Shown here piece by piece: positions 24,515 through 38,506 of a DNA stretch of 60,000 nucleotides. Position 1 is the stretch's first letter. The number at the start of each line of letters is the position of its first letter. A program made the translations under genes and the position numbers. The notes beneath the pieces are model-generated. The model ran no database searches. It was not told the origin of the DNA and saw nothing but the letters and a program-made list of their open reading frames with translations. Source of the DNA: Lingula anatina (taxonomy: Eukaryota; Brachiopoda; Lingulata; Lingulida; Lingulidae); contig NW_019775957.1 in assembly GCF_001039355.2 (NCBI RefSeq), positions 179,200 through 239,199 on the forward strand. The letters are read 5' to 3'.

Positions 24515-27500
24515 TTATCGGCCATCTACAGTTTTGTCCCTGGCTATAACAGATTCATCAAACTTAATCATAAATGTCGTTCCCTTATGCCAGTGGGTGG
24601 TCACTTTAGCTGGCTGAAAGAAAATGGAATACACAAATTTAAAAAATAATAAGAAATGAACTTAAAGATTGCCATTTAAACAACAAATAAAAAGCTTGGT
24701 TTTTATTCATTTTCTTGTTTCAGCAAAAATTCACTTTTCTGTCCTTTTCCTGCTTTTGTCATACACTTGGTGTAATAATGCTGATAAGTTTCAATTGATT
24801 CTAATTATACTAAAAATAATACAAGCTGAGCTTTGACCTGCTGTTGGGTACTTGATAACCAACAGATAACTAGTTGTCATTTGATGACCAATTAAGGACC
24901 AGCTTGTTCTTTCTGAATAAAAAGAATTGCCATGACTGACATATCTACTGTTTTTTCCTTATTTCTCTCTCTCTCTCTATCTATATATATTTTGTGTTGG
25001 TGGGGGGAGGGGATCAGAATCTTACAAAGATGAGTTGGTTCAAGTAGCACTTACAAAGTTGCACCCATTTAAGACAGCTTCAATGATTCCAGCCATAAAA
25101 GATGCACAGTTTAAACTACCTGAAAGAGAAGGAAGGAAATTATTTAATTGGGTAAATGATGATTTTTCACTGCAATACAATTTTTTTTCATGTTTACCAA
25201 ATAATATTAGGGTAGGGTAAATCTCAAAAAAATTCCATAACAGATGTTTTCTGAGGCGAAATTTGATGCTGAACACAAATCTGACAATCATTTTTTTCTA
25301 AAACAATTATTAAGGCCAGTAAAATGACTATTTTCAAAATGGCAGCCAAAACAACCTACCAAAAGCTTCATTAACAACAATTAAAGGTATTATAGTGTGT
25401 CATATGTCTTTTCTTATGTTTTTGGGGTTGTAGAATCCATTTATGATGTTAATACTCAGATTGATACATTTTACAGTGAGTTCAGTTACCATGTCAGCTG
25501 ACAGTTAACCGTCAAGCTAGAGTGAAGAGCCAGAATCTTTGATAATGGGGAAAATGAACAACTTCAGTCATTTTAATCAATCAGAATGAAGAGTGATAAG
25601 ATTTCACAACATCTGTTGGATGGAAATTAGAAGAATCAATTAACCTTACCATAAAGTAAAATTGTTTCTAAATTATTACAAAAGGGTGGAATATACACTT
25701 TTATTTTACATACATGTATGAAGCCGGAAAACATCCCTATCATAAGCTGAGGCTAGCAAAGCAGTTGCCAAGGAAATCTCCAATGCCTGAATCTCCAAAA
25801 AGTATTTTGCCAATCTCTGAGAAGTACAATCCCAACAGAAGTATGTTGGATTATGATATATTTGGGGAACTTATGAAGCATTAACTGTCTGTGACGTGCA
25901 AGTGTTAAAAGTCATGATACACAAAAGTGAAAGATTTCAATCAAAATGTGACAAATAGTGTTTAAGGTTCATCGTATATAAGCACAATGCAGTTATTCTG
26001 TTGTAAATGTTCTCAAAGAGAGGAAAGATATTGTTGGACATCCAGACATTGGATATTTCTGAGGCAGCTTCTTTGCTGGTCTCAGTGCATGATAGTGATT
26101 GTTTCCCCGACTTCTTATGTGCAGAACAAAAATATTCCATCCATTTCTTTTTAATAATTTAAAGACATTTCCCCATTGGTTGCTTGAGGTCAGGATAACT
26201 CTGATCCTTCCTCATAATTCCCACCCAGCAGAACTTGAGATATCTTATCACTCCTCGATTTGACTGACTGAGATCTGGCTCTTCTTTCAAGCTTGACAGT
26301 AAACTATCAACCAACAAGGTAACTAAAATGTAACAATGGCAGTGTTAGCATAAGAATAAATATTTTACAACCTTAAAAACATAAGAAAAGGCATAATAAA
26401 AACATAGGTTCCTTTAATTGTCGATGTTGAAACTCTTGTTAGGGCATTTTGTCCGCCATTTTGAAAATTGTCATTTTACCAACCTAAATGGCTGTTGTGA
26501 GAAAAAAATAGTTGCACATGTGTGTTTAGCATCATTTTGTGCCATAAAAAACACTCACTTATCAAAAATTTGTGCTTCACTCAACACTTTTCAATACAAT
26601 TATATGCATACATAATTACTACAGTTACTGTATATGCAGTGCATATGCTTTGTATGCATTTTCAAAAATAGTACAATTACCGACCTAAAGAATGCTCCTA
26701 GCTCAAATTTCTCATCAGAAATGAACTTTTTGACCCATTTTGCCTCTAAAATCACCTATTCCCTGAGAGATTTCCAAAAAAGTTATTATCTACCCTACCC
26801 TAATAATATGCTTGAAACTAAGCATTACATTTGCTATCCTAACACACCACTTCTTTTTTAATCTCTTACTTTAAAAATCATAAAACGTGCAAGCCACTGG
26901 TTAAAGTTTATGTGGCTGTACACATTAATATTTGAGTTCTGTCTTTGTCCAACCACAGATACTACAGCAACCCTGGTATTTTACATTGGACAACCCGAAA
27001 TGCCAACAAGATGCACCATCCTATAAAGGATGTGAAAACACTGTGAAGACCATCATCTTTGAAAGAAGAGCTCTTCAAAACTTGAACAAGGGGAAATAAA
27101 TCACAGTTTGTTTTCAATTACGCTAAAAAGAAAATCAAATAAGGCATGTTGGCTATAAACTCATCTTTGGTTGAGTGAAGGGTAAACCAATCACGATATG
27201 AAAGAGACAATTGTTGAAGCACTGTCCTTGTAACTAATTTTACTAATCCTACTTCACCAGTTACACCACCATTTATTGCCATATTTCATTCTCTTTTCAC
27301 AAAACCTCTTTTTAATTCACAAATATTATAATTATGAACACATTCAAATTTCAACTGGCTAAACCACGCTCTTTCAATTCCCTATCAAGTTCCACATACT
27401 ACAGAGGTGTGTTAATGCTATGATTATGCACGGATGGAGAAGGGTCATTAATAAAGTTGGAATATAAAGGTCAGACCAGTGTGGTTTGGGCCATGGGCAC

Positions 27501-30500
27501 TTGGCCATTGGTGTTTAAGCAAGGGTTCCTTCAAAACTAGATGGTAAGTGCTAAATGTTTGCTAAAAAATGCCTAGAGGAGGGTGTGCAGCATCTTAAAA
27601 ATATCACCTTTGATAAAGTTCTATAACAAGATGTAATTAGAGCTCTTAGTAAGATTTTTGAGGAAGGCATTTCATACCAGCAGCTTGTTTGTAAGTCTTA
27701 GGCAAATATCAAGAACAAATAACTATTGATTTTCTTAAAACAAAGGACAAAATCCACATGAATAGGTATGTAAAAAAAGCAAGTGCTAAATTCATAGCTA
27801 TTAAAAAATCATAACTTCCAATTCTATAGAAGTCGGGAATGTTAAACCATCAGGTAATTAACCAATCCTAGTAATGTGTCATTTTAATGGGTGTTCGGTA
27901 GATGATGACATCTTTCATTTATAGCAGCCAGTGCTAGAGTAAATATCCTTTCTTTTAGACTGGTTACAAAAATTACAAATACTGATGTTTTGGTCATTAG
28001 TAATATTGTGTGAATGTGTGTGCAAAAGAGAAAACGACTGTACTTACTTTTATCTTTTGGAACTGAAATAAATTTGTTTAGCAATGGCTCCTTTTCTATT
28101 ATATAATCTGAATACCACTTAAGGAAAATAACTTCATGGAGATATATGAACCTTAGCAATGACTTATACAAAATATTTGGTTATTTATATTTAATTCCTA
28201 AAGATTGGTACTAATGTGCACTCTGCAGGCCAAAGGAAGCATAGAAACTGTCTGGCCAATATATGTCTCACCTGTAGCTCAGAATTTCTCGATACAATTC
28301 AGGAACCACACAATTAGTATGGATTAGCATCCATCCATTCTAGCATAAAGTAAATATTATCAAGTACCATTGGTAACATTACATACACAACTTCTTTATA
28401 GGAATGTGTACGTGTAAACCCAGATCAATTTGTCTGAACGTATTCCACCCCAGACCTCGGTATGTTAGGACACAACACTCCACAGGTCAGCCTAGTACAC
28501 AAATTGTGCACCTGACGGACTTGTGGTTTTTGGAAAGTTGCCACAGTGTTGTATTTCATTCAGAAAAAAAATGTGAGCTACAAATAAACAAATAATAAAT
28601 AAGTGGTCACTGAAACATGCTATACTATCTGGACTCTGATATTACATCTGGGGCTATAAAGAAATCTAGCTGTCACCTAAATGTCATTAGGCACAGAGGT
28701 ATATGTAGCAAGACATCAACACATCTAAGGCAAACACAATGCATACTACAGGCAGAGATATATCATAGCTACAATGCATCAGTGAGTCTGTCTACAAGTT
28801 TCAAGGTAAGTGCATGGTGGTGTTTAGCATTTAAAGGGCCACACTAAATAAATTTGGTCGATCCCCATATGTTTTGTAAAGAAGATGACAAAAATCTAAC
28901 ATGTTAAGATAATTAGTTACTTAACACAGCAATCTATATTCTGTGGAATGTGTGGGGATAAACCCAAGAGGAACATTTGGCTCATGGCTATTTTTATCTC
29001 CTCATTAAAAATACACACACTCACAAGCAAATGGATTTGAAACTTTATTTTGTAGGATACATGTTCTTTCATCATCATTGGCATGTTCCAACTTGTCAGC
29101 TTCTTTTCCAAATAGTGTCTGAAAAAGGAACAAAATTAGATAGACAAACGGAAAAAATATGTGTTACTGGCAGGTATAATTAGCAGCAAAAGGTGATGAA
29201 CTAGAACTTAGTATTTTTTATGTAAAAATCATAGTAATATAAACAAAATGAGAATAACAAGGCGGGGTTAAGTAAGGATATATCCCTATTAAAATCTTTT
29301 ATAAATTATAAGTTTATCTCTATCAAGAAGCCATGATATTAACCTAGTCCATTTGATTGAGTCTTGTTCCAATGGTAAGCAGGTTTTTCCTAGCAATGAA
29401 GTTATGAGAGTAATGTAGCTTTTTGTTCTCTTGACCTTATCCCATGGGTAAAGCATTTATCAAATATATTGGTCAAATAGATTTAAGTACCCTGAAATAC
29501 CTTCCAATGGAGTACTCTGCCATATTTTAGGAGAGAAATTAAAGGCCAATCTTTGTGATTGGTAACATTATGATACCACAGTATTGTGTGCCATATATAC
29601 ATATACTGTGATCCTAAAGATCAAGCAAGTTTTAAGCATTGGTTTCTCTTTTGATAATTTTTTTTAATGTGCTCACTTAATATTCAGATGTCTTAATTGA
29701 AGATCTCAATTATTAATCAACTTGATAATCTAGCAATTGCTAAAGCTCATATGAAATCAAAGTAAACCAAAAGGCATCTTTTTCACATACTAACATCTCA
29801 CTTTGCAATGTTCCAAAGAATTAGTTTACAAGGTGTGAAGAGACACAACATTTAACCACCAAAGGCAACGACTGGGGCAAGGAGACTTGTCAAAGTTTTA
29901 TACAAGCCCCCCCATCATGCCTATTTCCTCTCACATCTCACTTAACACCTGTATAGCAAAAAATTTGCTGACAGGTTGCAGAGGTTTTCTGGTGCAGCCA
30001 AAGGTATACACAGCAGGACACTGGATCATGATACCTCACCCAACTTCAACCTTCACTAATCTCTGATGTGAGGCATAGAAATGTCTTTTAACATATTTGT
30101 AGCCTACAAGTAATTTCTCCCCTTCTCTTTTCTTCTCTCTCTCTTTCTTTAATCTACATGTACTTACTCAATGACAGCTTAAAACCTTGAACCAAAAATA
30201 CTTTGATTTTTTTAATTTCTAAATCGTCAGTGTCTTTTCAGAATCATGAATACCACATGCAATTTAATCAGCAATTTAATATTATCAATCATTTAATTAG
30301 CTCACAATTCTGTTAATTACCCTCTAGCTGCTTGGGGTGGCTTGTCAGACAATGAAGTTGATTCCACCTATTGCACTTTAGCAATAACACCCCGCAGAGA
30401 TGGACCAACCCAGCTTGTACAATGTGTGAATCTGAATGTGGTCTAAGATGCCTAATTTATACAATACTTAAAGGGATAATAACTCCTCGTTTTGGCCAAA

Positions 30501-33500
30501 AAATGAATTTTCCTGGAGTAAACAACAATTTTCCCATACTTACCAATGGTTAATGAATCCATTTTTACATTCAAAGTTAGTCCATGGTTTTTTTCTAAAA
30601 AGTTTGGTTTTTTGTTAAAATCTCTTAAAAGATTATAACAGAGTATAGCCCTCAATGGAGTTCACGTGATCTGAAGACAAGCTCAGATATCAGAATAATA
30701 CAGAATAATAGCTATAACTGCTTTTTTCGTCGTAAAACAAAATATATTATATTTCTATGAGTTATTCACAAGGTTTTTATTGTGAAATATAGATTTCATA
30801 TGAAGAGTTATTATCCCTTTAAAAACATACTTAGCACAATATATTGAAGTTTGCAGGTCAATACATTATTGTTCATTTAGTACTGGTAATCTGCTGAAAA
30901 ATGCAGGGAAATTACTCTTTTAAAAAAACAAACTTTTAATGGACAGATAAGATTATAAGTAATTTTAAATGCATAACTCTATCAATGTTATATTTTATGT
31001 GTTTGACTTTCAAATGACAACAAATACTGGAAAAGGATAACAAGTACATCTTGTATAGTAGGCATTTCAGTGATAGTTTATTAGTGGTTACATACTTTGT
31101 GGGGGAGACACTTCAATTCATACTTTTGTTTCACCTTGTAAATCTTAATAGCAAAGTTGCACTTGGCAATTAATGCTTCAAAAGTTAATCAATCTAATTA
31201 TCTTCTTAAGAAAAGTTATATTCCACATTCCTATTACCAAGGCCACTCTAAAATTATCTTTTGATATCACACAACCATCATAACCTAAGAAATTATTAAG
31301 AAGACATTTTTGCCAAAGTGACACCTAGAATATAGTTTGTGGTAAATTGCCTGCTGGGTTTCCTTTGATCTTGCACAGGTAGTCATTGGTTGTTTGTCAA
31401 CCTGATAACCTTTTGACTTGTTCCAGTCAGCTAGAATTTAATAACTGTGCCAGTGAGACTGGATAAATGCTTGGTTAGAAAAGAAAAGGCATTCATTTTT
31501 CCCCTCCAATAAGATTAAAAAACACCACCAAGATCATCTACAGTTTTTCAATATCAGGTAAGTTTGAGGAGAGGTCTTTATCAAGGTTTTTGACCTAGGA
31601 TGTCATTTTTGATTTGTTTGGGAATATGTGATCTTTATCATGTTGCTTGCTTTCCTTATTTTCATGCAGACAGCCTCGAATATCTGCATACAAATACTTA
31701 TGCAGTACAGTTGTAGATAAGTGTCTGGGGGTCAGCATCCCTCGAAAAATGCTTGACCTATAACGCAGTATAGAAATCCAAAAGTGCAATACATCTAGTT
31801 TTGTTGCAGGTGCAAATGTAATGATGGGAAAGAGAACCGAGGAACGGTTTAGAATTAATTACTAGAGTCACGAAAACATTTGTATTGACATGATATCAAG
31901 TGTTGGAAAGAAGTGGTGTAACCCAATGACATGAATAACCAATACTTGTATAATGCAACTAACATGTTCTCTAAGCACTTAGGTCACGTACTCATTTACA
32001 GAAACCCTGGGAGCAGGCTGGGACAAATGATTACCACAGTATCAATTTTTCTGCTGCATGCTGAATAATCTTTCTTGTGAACTTACCTTCCATAGATTGG
32101 TCTTGATAAACAGCAACATGTTCAATAGCTTAACTTCCCTCTTGAAAGTACGCTCTCTTAGAAACAAAATATCCAGCATTCTCACACCTACATGGTGGCC
32201 CATCTCTGTCAGCCTGAAAAAAAAATTACAAAGTAAGAGACTATATAAAAGATCAAAAACAGGGTTAAGGCACTAGATGGACCTGTAAGTTTCAATTACA
32301 ACTAGTAACAATGTTATTATCAATATGCAAAACTTTACACATGACAATAAACCAAAGTATAAAAGGTTGCCTTTTTTTACATCTCACATCCTAAACTCCT
32401 TACATGTTCATTATGCATAAAAAATATTGCATTTGTCCAAGGCAATGTAATACAAAAGCAACAAGAGATTTTAAGGAGTTTTTGACAGCCGATGTTTGTA
32501 ACAGCAAAAAAAGTCACAGATATTGCATCTTATGTCATTAATCTGCTTTAACTGTATGGTGGAATTATACTATTTGTCATTTAAAGTTCTCAGCTGAATC
32601 AGGTATTGTGTATGCAAACTGAAACCTGGTGTCAGTTTGCTTAAACCCTGTCTAAATTCAGTAATAACATCTATGCACTCGCTGCCCAACTGCCGTGTGG
32701 GGTTAGATACTTGAAGTCACCTCAAGTAGTATGCTCTCCATTTCACAATCAATCTTGCAACGGTGAAATGCAATACAGAACTGGATTAAATATCATGGCT
32801 TTGCAGTTTTGGCAGATTATAAAAGAGACTTTTCAAAGAGATTGAATGGATCTAAAAAGTAGATACTCAAACATCTTTATTCTTATTCAGGCCTTTCTTA
32901 TGGGTGAACAGTTAAAGCAGTTCTTTATGTTCAAGAGACAATAAATGGAGAAAGCAGGTCTACCTCAAAAGTACTTATTTCTGTTTTCATACACTTTGGT
33001 TAGCAAAAAATATTAGCGTCCCTTTGTGTCCAATCTCACGGTGATATGCTCTGTTAATTCTGGGACTTTTTATGGACTTATGAAAACATTTTGAAATAAA
33101 AAAGGTTGAAGAAACAAGACAACTGTTATACAAAGTGTACTGCTGAAAGTAAAGTTTTCCAACAACAAAATCAGCAAGTTGCTACTGAGGAAGATAAGAC
33201 TGTAAGTAAATTACTTCAACCTAGAGTCTAGAAACAAAAGTTTATCAATTTGCAAATTTGCTAAGGATTTCAGAGCTCATTCATTCTGTACATTAGACGG
33301 ATAATTAACTGTTTTTGTCAGTCTCAAAGTAATACTGCGACCCTGTGTTGAGCAGATGAACCAAGTTAGTATTATTCTTATCTTAATTATATTTTGTTTT
33401 CTTATCAAGGTGACATTTTAATCATATATTGTCAAGATTGGAACTTGTATTGAACCTGCAAGACTCCTACTCCTCTTCATTAACTGCACCTAGGAAATTA

Positions 33501-35629
33501 ATCAACTGTACGAAGTTTGTTCTAATTACATACGTGCCAGCGAGGAAATTAGGGATATTCTGTAACAGAATTATCCAATCAGTGTAACTTACCACCCAAA
33601 GATAAACAATAATCACTTATCAAAGGGTTTATTACTAATCCTAGCTAATATCACTCCCCACTTACTCCCTACCAACACCCATGTGTTGGTGTATCAACAA
33701 ACAGGAGACAGTATTCAAACTACTGCATGATATTATTAAAACACTGTTTAACTTTGAAATAAAACTAGGCCCAGACACATTGCAATCTAAGAAGAGATAT
33801 AACTGCAGTGCACACATTCAAATATCTATTACAGGTCCTGGGACTAAGACCAGTGTAAAAAGCTTCCATTGAGATGGTAAGTTAAAACATAATTTAAGAT
33901 GCTCTTTAACCAGAAGATACTTTTATTATTTATTATAAAAGAGGAAAACAGCATCTGACATAGAGCAGTGAAACTCAATATTTGAACTGTATGCCCTTTA
34001 CCTTATATGCCTAATATATCAATATCTAGCCAGGATATTCTGATATTTAAACAAAACAGATATATTATTTTTTTCTCAAGGAAATAGACCTATATTTGCC
34101 ATCAAAGTTCTACTTAACCAACTTCATGTATCCTTGGAAAGTGTTTAATTATTATGCAGAACTTTTTTTTTTTTTTTTTTTTGGAAGAAAACCTAATATT
34201 TTCACATTTCATAAATTTTAAGTAATTACTCAAACCTGGTCACCTTAATTTCATCGAGTAGGTCTGTAAAAAATCCTGCTTGATGCATCTAAATAGGAAA
34301 CTGATAAAAGTTAGTCTTAACAGTATAAAAAGCTATGCTTCACAGGTTACAAAAAAAAAAAAAAAATCACTTCTTTCCTATTCTAACCCCCACTCCTAGC
34401 CTACCTACTCTTGCTGAAGTCAGATGTGGCACATTCCTGTAGAGAGTAAATCATTGTGGCAAAAGTTATCAAAAAACGGGATGTAAACATTAGTTTTATG
34501 TTATATGGTATGGTTCCTATTTTGTATGTTTAACTATGACTGTGGTTAATATTTCATTATTTGAAACAGCAGGAAATACATCACTGCCTGAAAGAAATCT
34601 TTATGTCCAATATTCCTAAAATCTTAGTATTCTGTGATAAAACATGAAGCAAGGCAATGTCAACAAAATATGGAATTTTTCCCCTTTGGCAACATTTCTT
34701 GCTGCTCTAGATTTTAAGAAAAAAAAATAAAACAAACTTGTTATTCTAATAAACAGTGATAAACATCTTGTATATACATAGTTATGTAGAAGACAGCAAA
34801 TCTTAATACCAAGGCAAAGGCAGGGTATTGCTGAAAAATGTTTTAATATAAAGTCTGATACAAAGGATCATATTACTACAGAAGTATAATTCAGGAATCA
34901 TATTTCTACTCATGTTGCTACAAATTCTTGTGTTATGAAGACCACGGTGTGGTAAACAAGTTTTGACAGAGGAATGACTGAAGGCATATACAGTAAGTTC
35001 TAGTAGAAATGCCCTGATTCTAGCAGTCACATTCATCATTTTTAAAGTGTCTCTCGTTGATATACAAATTTACAGTAACAAGCTTCACTGTGGGTTTGCT
35101 TTATTTCTGAAGGGTACCTTCTATTGATCTAAGGACATGCAAATTGCCAAGACTACACTATTTCATCGAGTTTCAAGTTTACAAAATTTCTTTTAAATTT
35201 GTAGACAAAGCCAACAATAATATGAATAAGCCAATAATATAATATAATATAATATAATGGTATTTATTTTACATTTAGAAAGACACGGATTTATTTCCTT
35301 TCCACTTAGAGTAAATTAATGTTGATCACACCCATATATGTCACCTTATGATACCCATTTTAGCGCACACACCCATACTCACTTATTTTGTAATTCTGGT
35401 ACTGTATAAACACGGCTCTGGCAGTACTGAACCATCTCAGAAAACAGCAGGGCAAACGTGCTCAAATTGACCTGAAATGAAATGCAATATTACAATTGAA
35501 CTGTCCTGTTATAAGAATAAGACGTGCTTAATGATTCGGTCTAATCTTTTAGCTATATACCTCTGCCTTTCCTTTACTGAGAGGTCGATCCAAAATACTT
35601 GACTTTTGTCGCTGTAGTATAGACGCCAT
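24515..35629 (-). CDS. TRAPPC5: TRAPPC5, TRAPP vesicle-tethering complex subunit
   Basis: Seven small exons over 11.1 kb: 35629-35561, 35471-35383, 32213-32087, 29118-29061, 28107-28048, 25119-25055 and 24613-24515. The CDS is 567 nt, giving 188 residues, the length of the human protein. Phases close throughout. Conserved blocks in order: KSSILDRPLSKGKAEVNLS, FALLFSEMVQYCQSRVYTVPELQ, LFGKEADKLEHANDDERTYY, IIEKEPLLNKFISVPKDK, SLNCASFMAGIIEAVLNG and HWHKGTTFMIKFDESVIARD, ending VDGR. It is a Bet3-fold core subunit shared by the TRAPP complexes that activate Rab GTPases in ER-Golgi and later traffic. Exon 4 uses a weak donor (ACAT|GTATCC) but gives the expected sequence. The introns hold a MITE (30.5 kb) and a long-inverted-repeat element (25.2-26.8 kb). 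Confidence 0.96.
25208..26802. mobile_element. Foldback-type element with long degenerate inverted arms
   Basis: A 1595-bp element begins TAGGGTAGGGTA and ends in its inverted repeat (TACCCTACCCTA), flanked by the 7-bp direct repeat ATAATAT (25201-25207 and 26803-26809). Several hundred bases of each arm align in inverted orientation with many differences: for example 'gtaaaatgactattttcaaaatggc' near 25319 faces its complement near 26455, and 'gagtgataagat' near 25590 faces its complement near 26240. The right arm is longer by an insertion. The centre holds a 56-codon ORF. No transposase is recognised. It lies in TRAPPC5 intron 5. Confidence 0.7.
25714..25884 (+). CDS. Unidentified 56-codon ORF inside the foldback element
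   Basis: ATG to TAA reads MYEAGKHPYHKLRLAKQLPR..., with a Pro/Ser-rich middle (SPMPESPKS) and end RSMLDYDIFGELMKH. The composition is more protein-like than neighbouring random frames: charged residues, no low complexity. I recognise no family. It sits at the unique centre between the inverted arms, where cargo or a transposase remnant would be expected. It could be a remnant or chance. Confidence 0.3.
   Translation: MYEAGKHPYHKLRLAKQLPRKSPMPESPKSILPISEKYNPNRSMLDYDIFGELMKH
26959..27099 (+). CDS. Possible terminal exon or decayed fragment, plus strand
   Basis: After an acceptor-like CCACAG, an open frame of 46 codons reads ILQQPWYFTLDNPKCQQDAP..., then ...RRALQNLNKGK and a TAA that overlaps an AATAAA (27095-27100). 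It lies just outside the right end of the foldback element and antisense to the TRAPPC5 intron. The family is not recognised and no upstream partner exon was found. It may be a retrogene or transposon remnant. Confidence 0.22.
   Translation: MLQQPWYFTLDNPKCQQDAPSYKGCENTVKTIIFERRALQNLNKGK
30472..30818. mobile_element. TTAA-flanked MITE, copy 2
   Basis: A 347-bp element with the same AGGGATAATAACT ends and TTAA flanks (30468-30471 and 30819-30822) as the copy at 2633-3006. The two copies align along their whole length with scattered differences and small indels. It lies in a TRAPPC5 intron and is non-coding. Confidence 0.8.
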
Positions 35630-36600
35630 TTTCACTTCCTAGTTTTGTCGCACCTGCGTATTACTAACATCCGGCCGTCTGCACGTGTTAAGTTTGTTTG
35701 CAAGGACACCGGTATCAAGTGCCCGGCGTCACAGTGTATCACGTCTCGGTGAGCTGTCAAAATTGACCTGCAAACGTAAAATGAGCATCGGATTAACGAC
35801 GAGGTTGCATTAATCTCAGAGTTTTGCTGATATATTTTGAATAGGTAGGTGATGACAAATTTAGAAACTTGTCACCGACTTGTTGATCCACAGCACGAAA
35901 CATCGAAAGTTGAGACGGGTCAAAGGCAGGGTCGGTAGTCAGCACAATACAATGCTTGCATTCGAGTTTACCGTACGTTTCTAACTTGTGACCGATAACC
36001 ATTGGCACTTAAATTTTATATCACGTTTCAATCTTAATTATCAACCCGATGAACGGGGAACTTTTATATCGAGGACAAAAAAAAATAATGGAAACCGAAT
36101 GAAACCTGAACTTTAAATGATAAAGCTCGAAATGTTGTATGCAACCTCTAACGGGGACAATTAAATGTAATCAGCTTTGCATGAACAATGTCTTACCTAT
36201 CTTCGAAGCTACATAATGGTATACAAGAATCTTGATTGACTTTTGATAGAAAGTAAAATGTGCCTTATCAGAATGACCGCGGCATCAGGTGAGTGCCGGG
36301 TTTCTCTCCGCCCAGCAGCTATAAGCTGAATCATCGTGGGGCATCGATAACCTAGGACGCACATAGCAATCTGCTGACCCAGGTTCTGATTACATATGCA
36401 TAATATACCCAATCATTAGGTCCAATCTGATGTGATCTTTGCGCTTGATCACAGAATATAACTTCCAAATCGAAACGATCGATTTATGCTTCATGTAATT
36501 ATAGTAAAATGATTTATCCGATAATGCAGATAATAGTCCGGATGATTTTTGTCAAAGACAACAAACTTTTTCAAAAGATCTCGACCACCATACCATTGCT

Positions 36601-36601
36601 T

Positions 36602-36632
<31 letters not shown>

Positions 36633-36639
36633 TTTGAAA
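36601..36639. repeat. (TTTA)n microsatellite
   Basis: About ten uninterrupted TTTA units. Confidence 0.97.
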
Positions 36640-37226
36640 AGCGAAAATAAAAAATACCATTTTGAGGCGATACAGCGAGGATTTGCTTTTATTACTGTCA
36701 TTTTTTTCCAACCTTATTTTACAAGCAGTAGCAGATCCAGGGGAGAGCACAGCGGGCATGGGGTACCCCCTTCTAACTCTTGCCTTCTCACCCCTAAAAG
36801 AGTAGGCTATAAGGAAAAAATGAGACAAAATCAAGGTCTGCATATTATGGTAAAGCATAACCTCGACTGTTGGTTTATTATTTGCGAGGTGCCCTCCTTA
36901 CGACAACCCTGAATCCGACTGCAAAAAGGTTGTGTAATATAACGATCGTCGTTACTGTCACTACAGGCATTTTTTAAGGAGGCTGCTTGATTATGAGGGC
37001 CTCATTGGTCTCCAAGACCCCGTGGGTTTTTATGATGCTTTTCAACACTGCGTTATTGTGTATCTGACTGGCAGGATAAACTGATAAAGACATGTAAAAA
37101 GAGCTAACCACCAAGGGAGAGGGTATGGAATATTAATAACAAAAATGATACGGTCTTCGTTGTTGTCAGTTTCTTCACATTACTGTCAACACAAGCTACG
37201 AAGATTTAGGTCATTTCGCACTGAAG

Positions 37227-37228
<2 letters not shown>

Positions 37229-37286
<58 letters not shown>
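37229..37286. repeat. (TA)n microsatellite
   Basis: 29 uninterrupted TA units, self-complementary, so likely to be length-polymorphic and cruciform-prone. Confidence 0.97.
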
Positions 37287-37288
<2 letters not shown>

Positions 37289-38461
37289 CACTTCATATGA
37301 AATTGATTGCTTTTCAAAATGTTTTTCTTTACTGCACTGACAAACATTTCTTTCAACCATAGCGTTAAGCCCAGCTATTTGTTGCTCATGTGGCGCCTTC
37401 AGATCCATATAACACATTGCTCGTACTCTGCAAAATATTTCTCACCATATAATTGTTTACAACAAAATTTGTAATAACGCAGTTGCATATTTTGGAGATA
37501 TTCAACCGAATAAGATGATGTTACTCCAAATTAATTGACGCCCAGTTTGAAAGAGTATTTTACACTCTGAATAGATTCGCGCTATACAGCTGAAAACGCC
37601 CCCCAGACAAACTAAAAGTGGTTCCCGTTCAACAGTGTTATCATAGTGAAATAGCGTACCACCGTTCGAATTCATCTATTCGGAACTGTGTTCACCTGAT
37701 AAAATGAACATAAGCATTTTAAAATGAATAAAGCAAATAAACACAAATAACTGAAAATATTTGATTTCTTACGGTCTAGTTCTTTCCTTAGCTGCACCAA
37801 AGACACCGCTTCTCGTAAGATTTTCCGATTTGATGCTCGCCTTTATACGCTTATCCAACCCCAGTTGCAACATAACAAGAGGACTGAATACAAATACAAG
37901 TTGCACACATTTTTCTGGATTTGAATTACACTATTTGGATTTTTTTTTAATTTCTCAAATTTATTAATATTTCCGGCATTTAATTGATACATCACATTAC
38001 TAAACAAATTAATGCAAATAGGCCTACTTATGTAAGGTTGGAATAGATTAAACTCATTCATACAGCTTTTATCTAATATTATGCCTTAATTAAATGTACC
38101 ATAGTTCGGTGGCATAAAATTAACACAATATGAGGCCCCGACCCAACCTATCTCATTAATGTCTTGTCTTTATGGACAAATGGCACATTTTGCTTTAATT
38201 GTTAGGTGGGAAACCCTACCCCCATTCATAACTATTTTCATACATGTATATAAAAGATGTTGTGGTATGCTAACGTATTTTGACAAGATGTATTCTAATC
38301 TTAAAGGCGGCTGCTGCTAGCGGACGCTTTGACCCGGTTATGTTCACCTGTCACCCGCCAATCCTGGCACAGTAGATTTACGTCTGCAAATTCAGAAATA
38401 CGTCAGGAAAAATGCGATATTTGTGAGTATATGACATGTTTTTTTTTTTTTTGCCCGCCCC

Positions 38462-38464
<3 letters not shown>

Positions 38465-38504
<40 letters not shown>
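38465..38504. repeat. (TC)n microsatellite
   Basis: Twenty TC units preceded by a poly-T tract (about 38440-38451). The open frames crossing it are low-complexity artefacts. Confidence 0.97.

Positions 38505-38506
<2 letters not shown>

Noticed and set aside
25035-25220. Plus-strand 61-codon frame over a TRAPPC5 exon
   Set aside because: Antisense shadow of exon 25119-25055, which matches TRAPPC5 on the minus strand with correct splice sites.
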